DNA from: Candidatus Helarchaeota archaeon | GTDB lineage: Archaea; Asgardarchaeota; Lokiarchaeia; Helarchaeales; HEL-GB-A | Direction: 5' to 3' | Assembly: GCA_016840125.1 (NCBI GenBank) | Contig: JAEOSY010000058.1 | Coordinates: 1-10,789, forward strand | Length of the DNA stretch: 10,789 nt | Shown here: one piece after another, positions 1 through 5,631 of the stretch | Layout: every line of letters begins with the position of its first letter | How positions within the stretch are numbered: the first letter of the stretch is position 1 | Made by a program: the position numbers and the translations under genes | The notes under the pieces: model-generated | The model's input: only the letters and a program-made list of their open reading frames with translations | The model's database searches: none | What the model was told of the DNA's origin: nothing

Positions 1-586
1 TACCAGAGCTTCTGAAATATATACCCTCAAGTAATTGATCATAGACTGTATTCTCTCGAAAAACGTTTCCTTGACCTCCACTCTGAAAGAAAACTCCCAT
101 GGAATGATAGTTGTTATATCCCCGATTGCCAAATATCACATTATTTGTGAAGGTGTTATATCCAGAACTGAGCATCCCTAAAATTCCGATCCCGCCATAC
201 TGAGGATATTGATATGTACTATTATAATGATAATTATGGAAGATACGATTATTGGTTAAATTGTTATAATGCGCACCCCAAAGCAGAATCCCAAGACCGG
301 AATAAGAGAGCCCAATAATCGCATGATTATTATACGCCCAGTTTCCATCCAACCAATTGTTATCTGAATTATCTAGAAAGAATCCGATTCCTGCATAGGT
401 TGCCATCCCTGTATTGTTATAGGCCGTATTATTTATCAAGCGGTTAAAATCCGAATTGAGCAGGTGAAATCCATTGACACAAAACCGTGCAGTAACGTTT
501 CGGATTTCCCCATTTTGGACATTATTTAAAAGAACTCCATCATCACCATCATATACTGTGGTATTTCGCAAGATGAAGTAATCTGT
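1..586 (-). repeat. Asn-rich beta-helix ladder region (NosD/CASH-like)
   Basis: Residues from about 610 to the window edge contain short degenerate repeats of roughly 22-30 residues, such as YFILRNTTVYDGDDGVLL, NRLINNTAYNNTG and NTFTNNVIFGNRGYNN. These are typical coils of right-handed parallel beta-helix proteins, with Asn at turns and aliphatic residues inward. The helix is incomplete because the window ends within it. Confidence 0.75.
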
Positions 587-2413
587 GGTACCAGAAATGT
601 TAATACAGGTACGTCCATCACCATCAATGAAATAGTTCTCAATAATCCAAGGATTCGCGGCGCTCCCATTCCCAATGGACGCGTAGGTCGCGAAATCGGA
701 GTTATCATTAATGGTCATCCTGCGAAACTGCTTTATACTAAAAACGGACACATTTTCACAATTGGAGACGGAACTATTACCAACATGGTTTCCAGCGACA
801 ACTGCGTAGTAGTAAGTACCGTTCTGCGTAATAATATCCGTGAAACTCGTAACCCAATCTCCAAGTACGGCAATGGGCGTTAAGCCCGCCACCGAAGTGA
901 TGTAGGATGTGTTTCTATAAACATAATAGTTATGAGTAGCCAGCGTTTCGTGCCAGTTTAAATCAATTTCCAAATTTCCAGTTGGATTCGGAAGGATGGG
1001 GTCAAGTGTAGTGGGGGGTGGAGGCGTTGTAATTGTTTTCGTGAAGAAAATGTTGTCATTGCTGCTAGAAAGGTATTCCCACCAAGCAACGCAAATAGCC
1101 CCAGTCGGATCAACAGCAACCTCGGGCCAATAGGAATCTACCGGTAAAAAAGAGGAAATTAGTTCCTTTACGCTCCACATCCCCGTCGTGGCGTTCCACA
1201 CCCGAAGAATGATGTCATCATCATAACTAGTCCCGTGTTGGTTGCCATATTGTTGCCACACTACATAAATGTTGCTGGCGTTGTCAGTTGTGATCTCGGG
1301 ATAATAGGAAGATTGACTGGCAGCATAATCAGAAATTACAAAGGGATTCGGACCGCTCCAAGCTTGGGCCGTAACATTCCAGTATTTATACACGATATCA
1401 GCATCAGTTCCTCCGAAGATGCTATCATAATCATCCCAAACGATATGTATATTGCCCTGATTGTCTGCCGCTATCGCAGGATATTGAGAATTCGCTGAAG
1501 TCTTGTGAACATCAGTATTGTTGATTTGTCCAGACCAAATCCCCGTGGTACTATTCTTAAATCGATAAAAGATATCTGCATCCGTGCCCGCTCCATGCAA
1601 ATCAGTATAATCGTACCATACAACATGGACATTCCCGCTGGGATCCACTGCCATACTTGGATAGTAGCCATTCCCCGTAGCTTCAAGAGAGACCACTTCC
1701 ACGGACCCCCATATTCCTGTGGTACGGTTCCAGCATTTGTAAAAAATATCATACCCCGGTCCATCTCCAAATCCTTCGTTCTCATCCCACCAAACAACAT
1801 GAACATTTCCATCATTATCTACGGCGATATCTGGATTTTCGCAGTCATAAACGTGGGAGGAGTTGGATGTTACAACATCATAGACGCCCGTGTGCCCCGA
1901 CCAGACTTTCGTAGTGGCATTCCAATATTTATAAAAAATATCATAATAAGTTCCAGCGCCCAAGATGTTAGTGACATCTTCCCAGACGATATGAACATTA
2001 AAATCATTATCAACGGCAATAGCAGGACTGTAAGCATAGCTGGTGCTTATAGTGGAGATTAAGGTACTTGCGCTCCAAGTTCCGGTTGTTGCATTCCACA
2101 TCCGGTAGATAATATCTTCGTAAGTAGTACCGTCATAATCAATTGAGTCATCCTGCCACACAATGTGAATATTACCTGCTGTATCCACGACTATACCAGG
2201 ATACTGGCCTTCCCTCGTGCTATTTTCGGAGACTATGAATAATTTGGTCCAATTATGATCCCGAATCCTTAAATCTGTTGGATTCGACCCCAAATCTTCT
2301 TCGAAAGGTCCATTAAGGCGATTCAAATCAATTAAACCAATTACGGCTGAGAAAAGTCCCGAAAAGGTAACTAAAAAAATTAGAGCACTTGACTTAGTCT
2401 TATAAAATTTCAT
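1..2413 (-). CDS. Large secreted surface protein: seven-repeat beta-propeller, FN3-like linker and NosD-type beta-helix (C-terminus outside window)
   Basis: The frame is open from an ATG at 2413 to the window edge, giving 804 residues without a stop. Residues 10-27 form a hydrophobic signal peptide or N-terminal anchor after MKFYKTK. Residues 60-460 hold seven repeats of 58-64 residues, each with a YP-x-I-x-VD-x-x-GN-x-HIVW-x-D core (prolines at 72, 130, 194, 252, 312, 372 and 430) and a later D-I-x-Y-x-x-WN-x-T-T-G-x-W segment. This is the pattern of a complete seven-bladed beta-propeller. Residues 463-468 are a proline/threonine linker and about 470-560 look FN3/Ig-like. From about 565 (RRMTINDNSDF, then NPWIIENYFIDG) begins a NosD/CASH right-handed beta-helix with N-x-x-Y-N-N turn ladders. 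Many N-x-S/T sequons suggest a glycosylated cell-surface or secreted protein. Ligand or substrate is unknown; adhesion or polysaccharide binding is a guess. No strong ribosome site precedes the ATG; a GAGG lies about 10 bases upstream. Confidence 0.9.
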   Translation of the reverse strand, partial: MKFYKTKSSALIFLVTFSGLFSAVIGLIDLNRLNGPFEEDLGSNPTDLRIRDHNWTKLFIVSENSTREGQYPGIVVDTAGNIHIVWQDDSIDYDGTTYEDIIYRMWNATTGTWSASTLISTISTSYAYSPAIAVDNDFNVHIVWEDVTNILGAGTYYDIFYKYWNATTKVWSGHTGVYDVVTSNSSHVYDCENPDIAVDNDGNVHVVWWDENEGFGDGPGYDIFYKCWNRTTGIWGSVEVVSLEATGNGYYPSMAVDPSGNVHVVWYDYTDLHGAGTDADIFYRFKNSTTGIWSGQINNTDVHKTSANSQYPAIAADNQGNIHIVWDDYDSIFGGTDADIVYKYWNVTAQAWSGPNPFVISDYAASQSSYYPEITTDNASNIYVVWQQYGNQHGTSYDDDIILRVWNATTGMWSVKELISSFLPVDSYWPEVAVDPTGAICVAWWEYLSSSNDNIFFTKTITTPPPPTTLDPILPNPTGNLEIDLNWHETLATHNYYVYRNTSYITSVAGLTPIAVLGDWVTSFTDIITQNGTYYYAVVAGNHVGNSSVSNCENVSVFSIKQFRRMTINDNSDFATYASIGNGSAANPWIIENYFIDGDGRTCINISGTTDYFILRNTTVYDGDDGVLLNNVQNGEIRNVTARFCVNGFHLLNSDFNRLINNTAYNNTGMATYAGIGFFLDNSDNNWLDGNWAYNNHAIIGLSYSGLGILLWGAHYNNLTNNRIFHNYHYNSTYQYPQYGGIGILGMLSSGYNTFTNNVIFGNRGYNNYHSMGVFFQSGGQGNVFRENTVYDQLLEGIYFRSSG
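1034..2236 (-). repeat. Seven tandem ~180-bp coding repeats (beta-propeller blades)
   Basis: The coding sequence of residues 60-460 repeats every 174-192 bp. Each unit encodes a VD-x-x-GN-x-H-x-VW-x-D strand pair followed by WNATTG-x-W or a close variant. The conserved proline recurs at intervals of 58, 64, 58, 60, 60 and 58 residues. Repeats 1-5 are the most regular. Repeat 6 has QQ where the others have D after the VW, and repeat 7 is degenerate (GAICVAWWE), as is common for a closing blade. The unit count of seven fits one closed propeller. Confidence 0.85.
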
Positions 2414-2463
2414 AGGGAGGCCTCAGGGGAATAAAATTAGCATAAGTGACTAAAGTCTATCAG

Positions 2464-2473
2464 CCTATTTAAG
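2464..2473 (-). promoter_or_regulatory. TATA-like box for the surface-protein gene
   Basis: Read on the minus strand this is CTTAAATAGG, centred about 55 bp before the ATG at 2413. Transcription would start near 2442 and leave a leader of about 29 bases. The assignment rests only on sequence and spacing. Confidence 0.45.
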
Positions 2474-2477
2474 GGAA

Positions 2478-2516
2478 AGTGGTCCAGTTTTTCACCTAGC
2501 GAGTGGTCCGATTTTT
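2478..2516. repeat. Two direct copies of AGTGGTCCRRTTTTT
   Basis: AGTGGTCCAGTTTTT (2478-2492) and AGTGGTCCGATTTTT (2502-2516) are direct repeats with a 24-bp period, differing only in an AG/GA pair. They lie just upstream of the TATA-like box at 2464-2473 on the minus strand, where an archaeal activator could bind. The motif also resembles the iterated terminal repeats of IS21-family elements, so it could instead be the scar of a lost element. No second end or transposase is visible nearby. Confidence 0.5.
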
Positions 2517-2604
2517 CCCAAATTAAAAAAAGAAAGAGAAATAGATTAGCTATTTCCTCAAAATGTTACGTTGTTTAATAGTAATTCTTTTAAGAAAGAG
2601 GAGT

Positions 2605-2614
2605 AAATTTATTA
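2605..2614 (+). promoter_or_regulatory. Possible TATA-like box for the 115-residue protein gene
   Basis: AAATTTATTA lies about 66 bp before the ATG at 2675. A start near 2636 would leave a leader of roughly 39 bases containing the ribosome site. Other AT-rich candidates exist, so this is tentative. Confidence 0.3.
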
Positions 2615-2674
2615 CGTAGAATTGTGTTATTCAGTTAAAATTGATGAGAAGAAGTAAATGGAGATGAAAAATAA

Positions 2675-3022
2675 ATGGCAATTAAATTGTTCAAAATTTC
2701 ACAATATAAAGTTACAATGTACCAACGACGTACTGATCCATCAGTAGTTCCTGGTGAGCATTCTTACTTTGCTCTGGTACAATGCTCTGGTGAAGGTTGG
2801 AACCTGTATATTAGATTCCTGACCTCTGATAGTGCACTCGTAAATAATCACTGTGAATTTGAATATAAATGGGGTAAGATGTATGTTCCTGGCGAATATT
2901 TCCCTTATTATATGGATTTATTGCGGAACGAAAAACCTCTTTATGCATTTTTAAATGATACAACCACCAAATATTGTCAAATACGAACAAATAAGGAACC
3001 TGTTGGCGAAGAGGAAACCTAA
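2675..3022 (+). CDS. Small soluble protein of unknown function (115 residues)
   Basis: The start is fixed by GGAGATG at 2660-2666, eight bases before the ATG. No signal peptide or membrane segment is seen. The N-terminal half looks beta-rich (KLFKISQYKVTMYQRR, then YFALVQCSG and WNLYIRFL). The C-terminal half has a distinctive PYYMDLLRNEKPLYAFL segment and ends with NKEPVGEEE. From memory, the LLRNEKP plus EPVGEEE ending resembles a family of short hypothetical proteins found mostly in bacteria, which would suggest transfer; this was not verified. Its Cys residues do not form a metal-binding pair. The gene stands alone between the divergent surface-protein gene and a convergent membrane-protein gene. 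A 78-residue frame on the opposite strand lacks any homology signal and is judged a shadow. Confidence 0.75.
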   Translation: MAIKLFKISQYKVTMYQRRTDPSVVPGEHSYFALVQCSGEGWNLYIRFLTSDSALVNNHCEFEYKWGKMYVPGEYFPYYMDLLRNEKPLYAFLNDTTTKYCQIRTNKEPVGEEET

Positions 3023-3032
3023 GTAATTTTCC

Positions 3033-3041
3033 TTTTTTTTT
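3033..3041 (+). terminator. T9 tract terminator
   Basis: Nine consecutive T residues begin 11 bases after the stop codon at 3022. T-rich tracts of this kind terminate archaeal RNA polymerase without a hairpin. The tract lies in the 44-bp gap between convergent genes. Confidence 0.65.
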
Positions 3042-3066
3042 AGACAATGCTCAGAATCTTTGCTTG

Positions 3067-3843
3067 TTATTTGTAGAGTTTCAGTAAGCCATAGGTCAGC
3101 ACGACGATCCCGATGAAACTCACAATTTGATTAATTCCTAGCATGAATAAAAAAGTATCCGTAGTGATGAGCCCTTGGTTTGCTTGAAAAACAGCGTACC
3201 CGGCAAAGCCACTTGCCCCTAATCGGATCGTATATCCAAAGGATACAAGTAATGCATTTTTTCGATAATCTCCGGGAGTCTTTATCCCCAAGTACAGAAA
3301 TCCGAAAGAGAAAAAGATCCCTTGTAAGCCCATGACCCCCACAACTAAAATAAAGAACAGAGTAAAATCGAAAACTCCTATAAATATAAAACAACCACCT
3401 ATCACGACTGGTACAAAGAAAATTAGTTCTAAAATCGTGAAGATGTGCTTCTCTCTGATGAGGGGCTTTTCAAACATGCGCTTTTCTAGCACAAATATGA
3501 GGTAGAAGGGTCCCAAGAGAACTAATAACTGGCCAATCACATTCCAAATAAAGGCAGGATCTGAGACATTGATGATAAATCCAGCGAGACTATTATAAAT
3601 AAAGATGAAAATACTCCCGATGACTTCAAATAAGAATAAGATAATCATGGAACGCATAAAGGAACGAGCTTCAATTTCAAGATTTCGTAATTTCATTACT
3701 AAAATCATAATTAAGACAGCCAAGCCGCCCCAGGTCAAAACTCTAAAAATCAAATTGAATAAAATACCCGTCCATTCATAATCGCCTCTTCTTTTTTTCG
3801 ATATTTCCTTCTTATTCGACAGAAACTGTATACTCAAAAGCAT
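3067..3843 (-). CDS. Seven-helix integral membrane protein of unknown function
   Basis: The 258-residue frame has seven hydrophobic segments at about 27-50, 63-90, 97-119, 133-157, 161-186, 195-218 and 228-256. Short loops include a charged LEKRMFEKPLIREKH stretch (119-133) and TPGDYRKN (189-196). The layout recalls archaeal 7TM sensor-type proteins, but no catalytic domain follows. TM7 has no Schiff-base lysine, so it is not a rhodopsin. The ATG at 3843 lies inside the upstream phosphatase gene (32-bp overlap) and has no clear ribosome site. Residues 1-22 are charged and poorly typical, so a later non-ATG start, for example TTG at codon 31 or an unrecognised codon after the AAGGA near 3813, is possible. 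The overlap implies co-transcription and perhaps translational coupling with the phosphatase. The function is not recognised. Confidence 0.75.
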   Translation of the reverse strand: MLLSIQFLSNKKEISKKRRGDYEWTGILFNLIFRVLTWGGLAVLIMILVMKLRNLEIEARSFMRSMIILFLFEVIGSIFIFIYNSLAGFIINVSDPAFIWNVIGQLLVLLGPFYLIFVLEKRMFEKPLIREKHIFTILELIFFVPVVIGGCFIFIGVFDFTLFFILVVGVMGLQGIFFSFGFLYLGIKTPGDYRKNALLVSFGYTIRLGASGFAGYAVFQANQGLITTDTFLFMLGINQIVSFIGIVVLTYGLLKLYK

Positions 3844-4393
3844 CGTTATAAGGATTTTCGAGTTTCATCATTTCATCAACCGAAAATTTCTCGAAGTAGC
3901 GGCGAAAAGGGCGCATCGAATTCCCATGAGCGGAGATCGCTACACTCACCTTCTCTTTCTTCATTTTTTCTATCAGCTCTTTAATGAAATCAAGCACTCG
4001 TTCCTCAACGATCTTAATGCTTTCGCCGCCAGGCGGGGGGACATCGTAGGAGCGATGCCAGATGTCAAATTGTGCATTGCCCACTTCCGCAATCACGTCT
4101 TTATGATACTTTCCCTGCAAATCCCCATATGACCGCTCGATGATCCGGTCATCCTGAATAATTGTTATATCCTTGTGAAACTTCAGAACTTCATTCAGAG
4201 TATCGATTGACCTACTTAAGCGGGAATGATAGGCGATTTGAAAGGTTTTGTCACGTAGTTCTTCGGCGATTTCTTGAGCTTGTTTTATGCCTAATGGGGT
4301 TAATTTTGCATCCATCCATCCCGTAAAGCGTTTATCTCGATTAAACTCCGATTGCCCATGACGAAAGATATAAATTTTTAACTCCTTAGCCAT
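3812..4393 (-). CDS. Histidine phosphatase superfamily protein, short dPGM (GpmA)-like
   Basis: This branch transfers phosphate through a phosphohistidine. Visible hallmarks are RHG at 11-13 (H12 nucleophile), FTGWMDAKLTPLG (23-35) as in cofactor-dependent phosphoglycerate mutase, R61 in a SRLSRSIDTL stretch, ERSYGDLQG (86-94; E86 as acid/base), RSYDVPPP (114-121) and AHGNS (155-159; H156). These are mutase-type rather than generic phosphatase motifs. The protein is only 193 residues against about 230-250 for GpmA; the segment after VPPP is compacted to GGES and the C-terminal tail is short. It could be a true 2,3-bisphosphoglycerate-dependent mutase or a phosphatase on another sugar phosphate. 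The start is well supported by GGAGGA at 4403-4408, nine bases before the ATG. It is the first gene of a pair with the 7TM protein. Confidence 0.88.
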   Translation of the reverse strand: MAKELKIYIFRHGQSEFNRDKRFTGWMDAKLTPLGIKQAQEIAEELRDKTFQIAYHSRLSRSIDTLNEVLKFHKDITIIQDDRIIERSYGDLQGKYHKDVIAEVGNAQFDIWHRSYDVPPPGGESIKIVEERVLDFIKELIEKMKKEKVSVAISAHGNSMRPFRRYFEKFSVDEMMKLENPYNDAFEYTVSVE

Positions 4394-4449
4394 TTTTTTC
4401 AGTCCTCCATATGATTTTCGGCAAGTTGATAAATCTAGTACTCCTCTTC

Positions 4450-4459
4450 TTTTATAAAA
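4450..4459. promoter_or_regulatory. Palindromic TATA box, probably shared by two divergent genes
   Basis: TTTTATAAAA is a perfect 10-bp palindrome centred at 4454.5. The ATGs of the divergent genes are at 4393 (minus) and 4517 (plus), whose midpoint is 4455. A start 26 bp from the box would give leaders of about 35 bases in both directions. No other equally good TATA box is seen in the 123-bp gap. Confidence 0.55.
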
Positions 4460-4516
4460 AGCTCCTTAGAAATTCAAAATATAGTTTTTTTGAAGTTCAG
4501 GTGGGGTTGAATTAGG

Positions 4517-4747
4517 ATGGTAAAGGATTTTACCAACGCTCACGTTGTGAAGAGCATCTCTGAAGAATATGCTATCGTGCGAAATACGTGTTGTAAGTGT
4601 GGTGGTATTTTTGAAGTTAAAATACAATCACTCCATGAGCATGACACAAAGATGTACGATGTTTTACATTGTGAATGTTCCCATTGTAAACAAAAGAAGG
4701 AATTTATCTTTGATATCAACTCCTTTTTCGGAAAACCATTTTTATAA
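4517..4747 (+). CDS. Small zinc-ribbon protein (76 residues)
   Basis: Two cysteine knuckles are visible: C25-x-x-C28 (within TCCKCGG) and C54-x-x-C57 (within HCECSHC), with C26 and C52 beside them. This is a four-cysteine zinc ribbon inserted in a short beta-rich fold. The C-terminus EFIFDINSFFGKP is hydrophobic. The role is unknown; such stand-alone ribbons bind nucleic acid or partner proteins. AGGTGGGG at 4499-4506 may serve as the ribosome site about ten bases before the ATG. The gene shares its promoter region with the phosphatase gene on the other strand, and is followed after 100 bp by a second zinc-ribbon gene. An 89-residue opposite-strand frame and a 62-residue frame in another phase are rejected as shadows. 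Confidence 0.75.
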   Translation: MVKDFTNAHVVKSISEEYAIVRNTCCKCGGIFEVKIQSLHEHDTKMYDVLHCECSHCKQKKEFIFDINSFFGKPFL

Positions 4748-4772
4748 TAACTTGTAATAACCTTGTAACAAA

Positions 4773-4793
4773 TTTTCAAGAAATTTTTGAAAA
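4773..4793. repeat. Inverted repeat TTTTCAA-N7-TTGAAAA
   Basis: A perfect 7-bp inverted repeat with a 7-base spacer begins 26 bases after the zinc-ribbon stop codon. It is preceded by two direct CTTGTAA copies (4751-4757 and 4762-4768). It could be an end signal for that gene or a protein-binding site before the AbrB-like gene. Confidence 0.4.
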
Positions 4794-4817
4794 GCTTTAT
4801 TAAGAGCAAAAGCTATT

Positions 4818-4829
4818 TTTCATATGAAA
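4818..4829. promoter_or_regulatory. Palindrome TTTCATATGAAA before the AbrB-like gene
   Basis: A perfect 12-bp palindrome is centred at 4823.5, about 36 bp before the ATG at 4860 and between the AT-rich stretches 4796-4803 and 4837-4844, both possible TATA boxes. AbrB-type proteins often control their own genes through short symmetric sites, so an autoregulatory operator is possible. This is inference only. Confidence 0.3.
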
Positions 4830-4859
4830 TTTCCAGTTTAAAATTCATTGTATGGTGAT

Positions 4860-5528
4860 ATGAAATTGAAAATGCAGCAAATTACTCGGGGAAAAAGTAA
4901 GTATTATCACGTCTATTTGCCTAAAAATATAGTGGAACGAGTATTACACTGGCACCAGGGAGATAATTTGGAATATAAAGTAATTAATGATAATTTGGTG
5001 TTGAAGAAGTTACCCCATCCAGTCAATAAATTCCTTGAGGAGTTAAGTTGCCCGATTTGTTATAATCATTGTGTAGTTATTAAAGTTATCAAGAATCCTC
5101 GGCGTAATGAGTACAAAATATTGGCACGTTGCCCTCTGGACCATATCCCCATCAAAGCTATCTTTTCCGAAGCCACACTCGCGGAATGGAAGTGGTATTT
5201 ACATGAGACTGTGACGATCTGCGATGTATGTGGTGGGCTTTTAGAGGAGCTGAAAAGTAAATATTCAGGTTCGGCAGTCAGACCCTTTTACAAAAAGATA
5301 CTAAGGTGTCGAGAGTGTGGCAGAAAGCGGGTGAAAGTTATTGCAGAGGAAATTTTACAAATTCCTGAGGGAATTCCAGAAAATGTGTCACCACCCATAA
5401 TCCAGAAAAATACCAAAGTCAAACATAAAATTCCCCCAAAAAATTGTCCGACCTGTGATGAGGAAGTTCTCGCGGAGTCCGTATTCTGCGGGCAATGCGG
5501 CACGTGCCTGATCAATGGGGAGTTCTAA
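4860..5528 (+). CDS. AbrB/SpoVT-like DNA-binding domain with three zinc knuckle pairs
   Basis: Numbering is from ATG 4860 (222 residues). Residues 1-50 match the swapped-hairpin AbrB pattern: ITRGKSKYYHVYLPKNIVERV, then HQGDNLEYKV and NLVLKK. Three metal sites follow: C64-x2-C67 with C91 and H95; C121-x2-C124 with C150-x2-C153 (CDVCGG and CRECGRKR); and C196-x2-C199 with C210-x2-C213 (CPTCDEEV and FCGQCGTC), the last being a classic C-terminal zinc ribbon. A low-complexity Pro/Lys linker (about 168-195) precedes it. The likely role is a transcription regulator or nucleic-acid-binding adaptor; the target is unknown. The frame extends to a TTG at 4848, but ATG 4860 gives the usual AbrB N-terminus; ATG 4872 is also possible. 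No good ribosome site precedes any of them, so a short or absent leader is likely. Confidence 0.82.
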   Translation: MKLKMQQITRGKSKYYHVYLPKNIVERVLHWHQGDNLEYKVINDNLVLKKLPHPVNKFLEELSCPICYNHCVVIKVIKNPRRNEYKILARCPLDHIPIKAIFSEATLAEWKWYLHETVTICDVCGGLLEELKSKYSGSAVRPFYKKILRCRECGRKRVKVIAEEILQIPEGIPENVSPPIIQKNTKVKHKIPPKNCPTCDEEVLAESVFCGQCGTCLINGEF

Positions 5529-5545
5529 CTCACTTATCTACTTTT

Positions 5546-5557
5546 TTATTAATATAT
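5546..5557 (+). promoter_or_regulatory. TATA-like box for the MEMO gene
   Basis: TTATTAATATAT is centred about 80 bp before the ATG at 5632. Transcription would start near 5578, inside the inverted repeat at 5573-5596. The T tract just before it (5542-5547) may also end transcription of the AbrB-like gene. Confidence 0.45.
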
Positions 5558-5572
5558 CACATTTAATAGAGA

Positions 5573-5596
5573 TTGAGTAGTACTTTTATTACTCAA
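5573..5596. promoter_or_regulatory. Inverted repeat TTGAGTAGTA-CTTT-TATTACTCAA at the MEMO promoter
   Basis: The two 10-bp arms pair with one mismatch in DNA, which becomes a G-U pair in RNA; the spacer is four bases. It spans the predicted transcription start of the MEMO gene, where archaeal repressors commonly bind. As RNA it would be a stable hairpin at the 5' end of the transcript, or a terminator hairpin for the gene ending at 5528. Confidence 0.5.
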
Positions 5597-5631
5597 AATT
5601 CTAATTCAAATTACTAGAGAGAGCTGATTGC

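Larger units (their letters stand above)
2414..2674. other. Divergent intergenic region
   Basis: This 261-bp AT-rich stretch separates the surface-protein gene (leftward) from the 115-residue protein gene (rightward). It contains a TATA-like box for each side, the AGTGGTCC direct repeats, and a 7-bp inverted repeat GAAATAG/CTATTTC at 2538-2556 with a 5-base spacer. No convincing gene was found in it. Confidence 0.6.

Noticed and set aside
1471..1815. 114-residue minus-strand frame in another phase
   Set aside because: It lies wholly inside the surface-protein gene, which reads continuously in a different frame with clear domains.
1505..2062. 185-residue plus-strand frame with internal repeats
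   Set aside because: The repeats are mirror images of the propeller blades encoded on the minus strand; no ribosome site or promoter supports it.
2563..2619. 18-codon frame starting ATG TTA CGT
   Set aside because: No ribosome site, low-complexity product and no context supporting a small protein.
2811..3047. 78-residue minus-strand frame opposite the small orphan
   Set aside because: The plus-strand frame has a good ribosome site and T9 end; this one has neither.
3067..3843. Seven-helix protein as a microbial rhodopsin or heliorhodopsin
   Set aside because: TM7 (about 228-256) lacks the retinal-binding lysine, and no rhodopsin motif is visible.
4848..4859. TTG at 4848 as the start of the AbrB-like gene
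   Set aside because: No ribosome site precedes it, and the ATG at 4860 gives the usual AbrB N-terminus. The TTG cannot be excluded completely.
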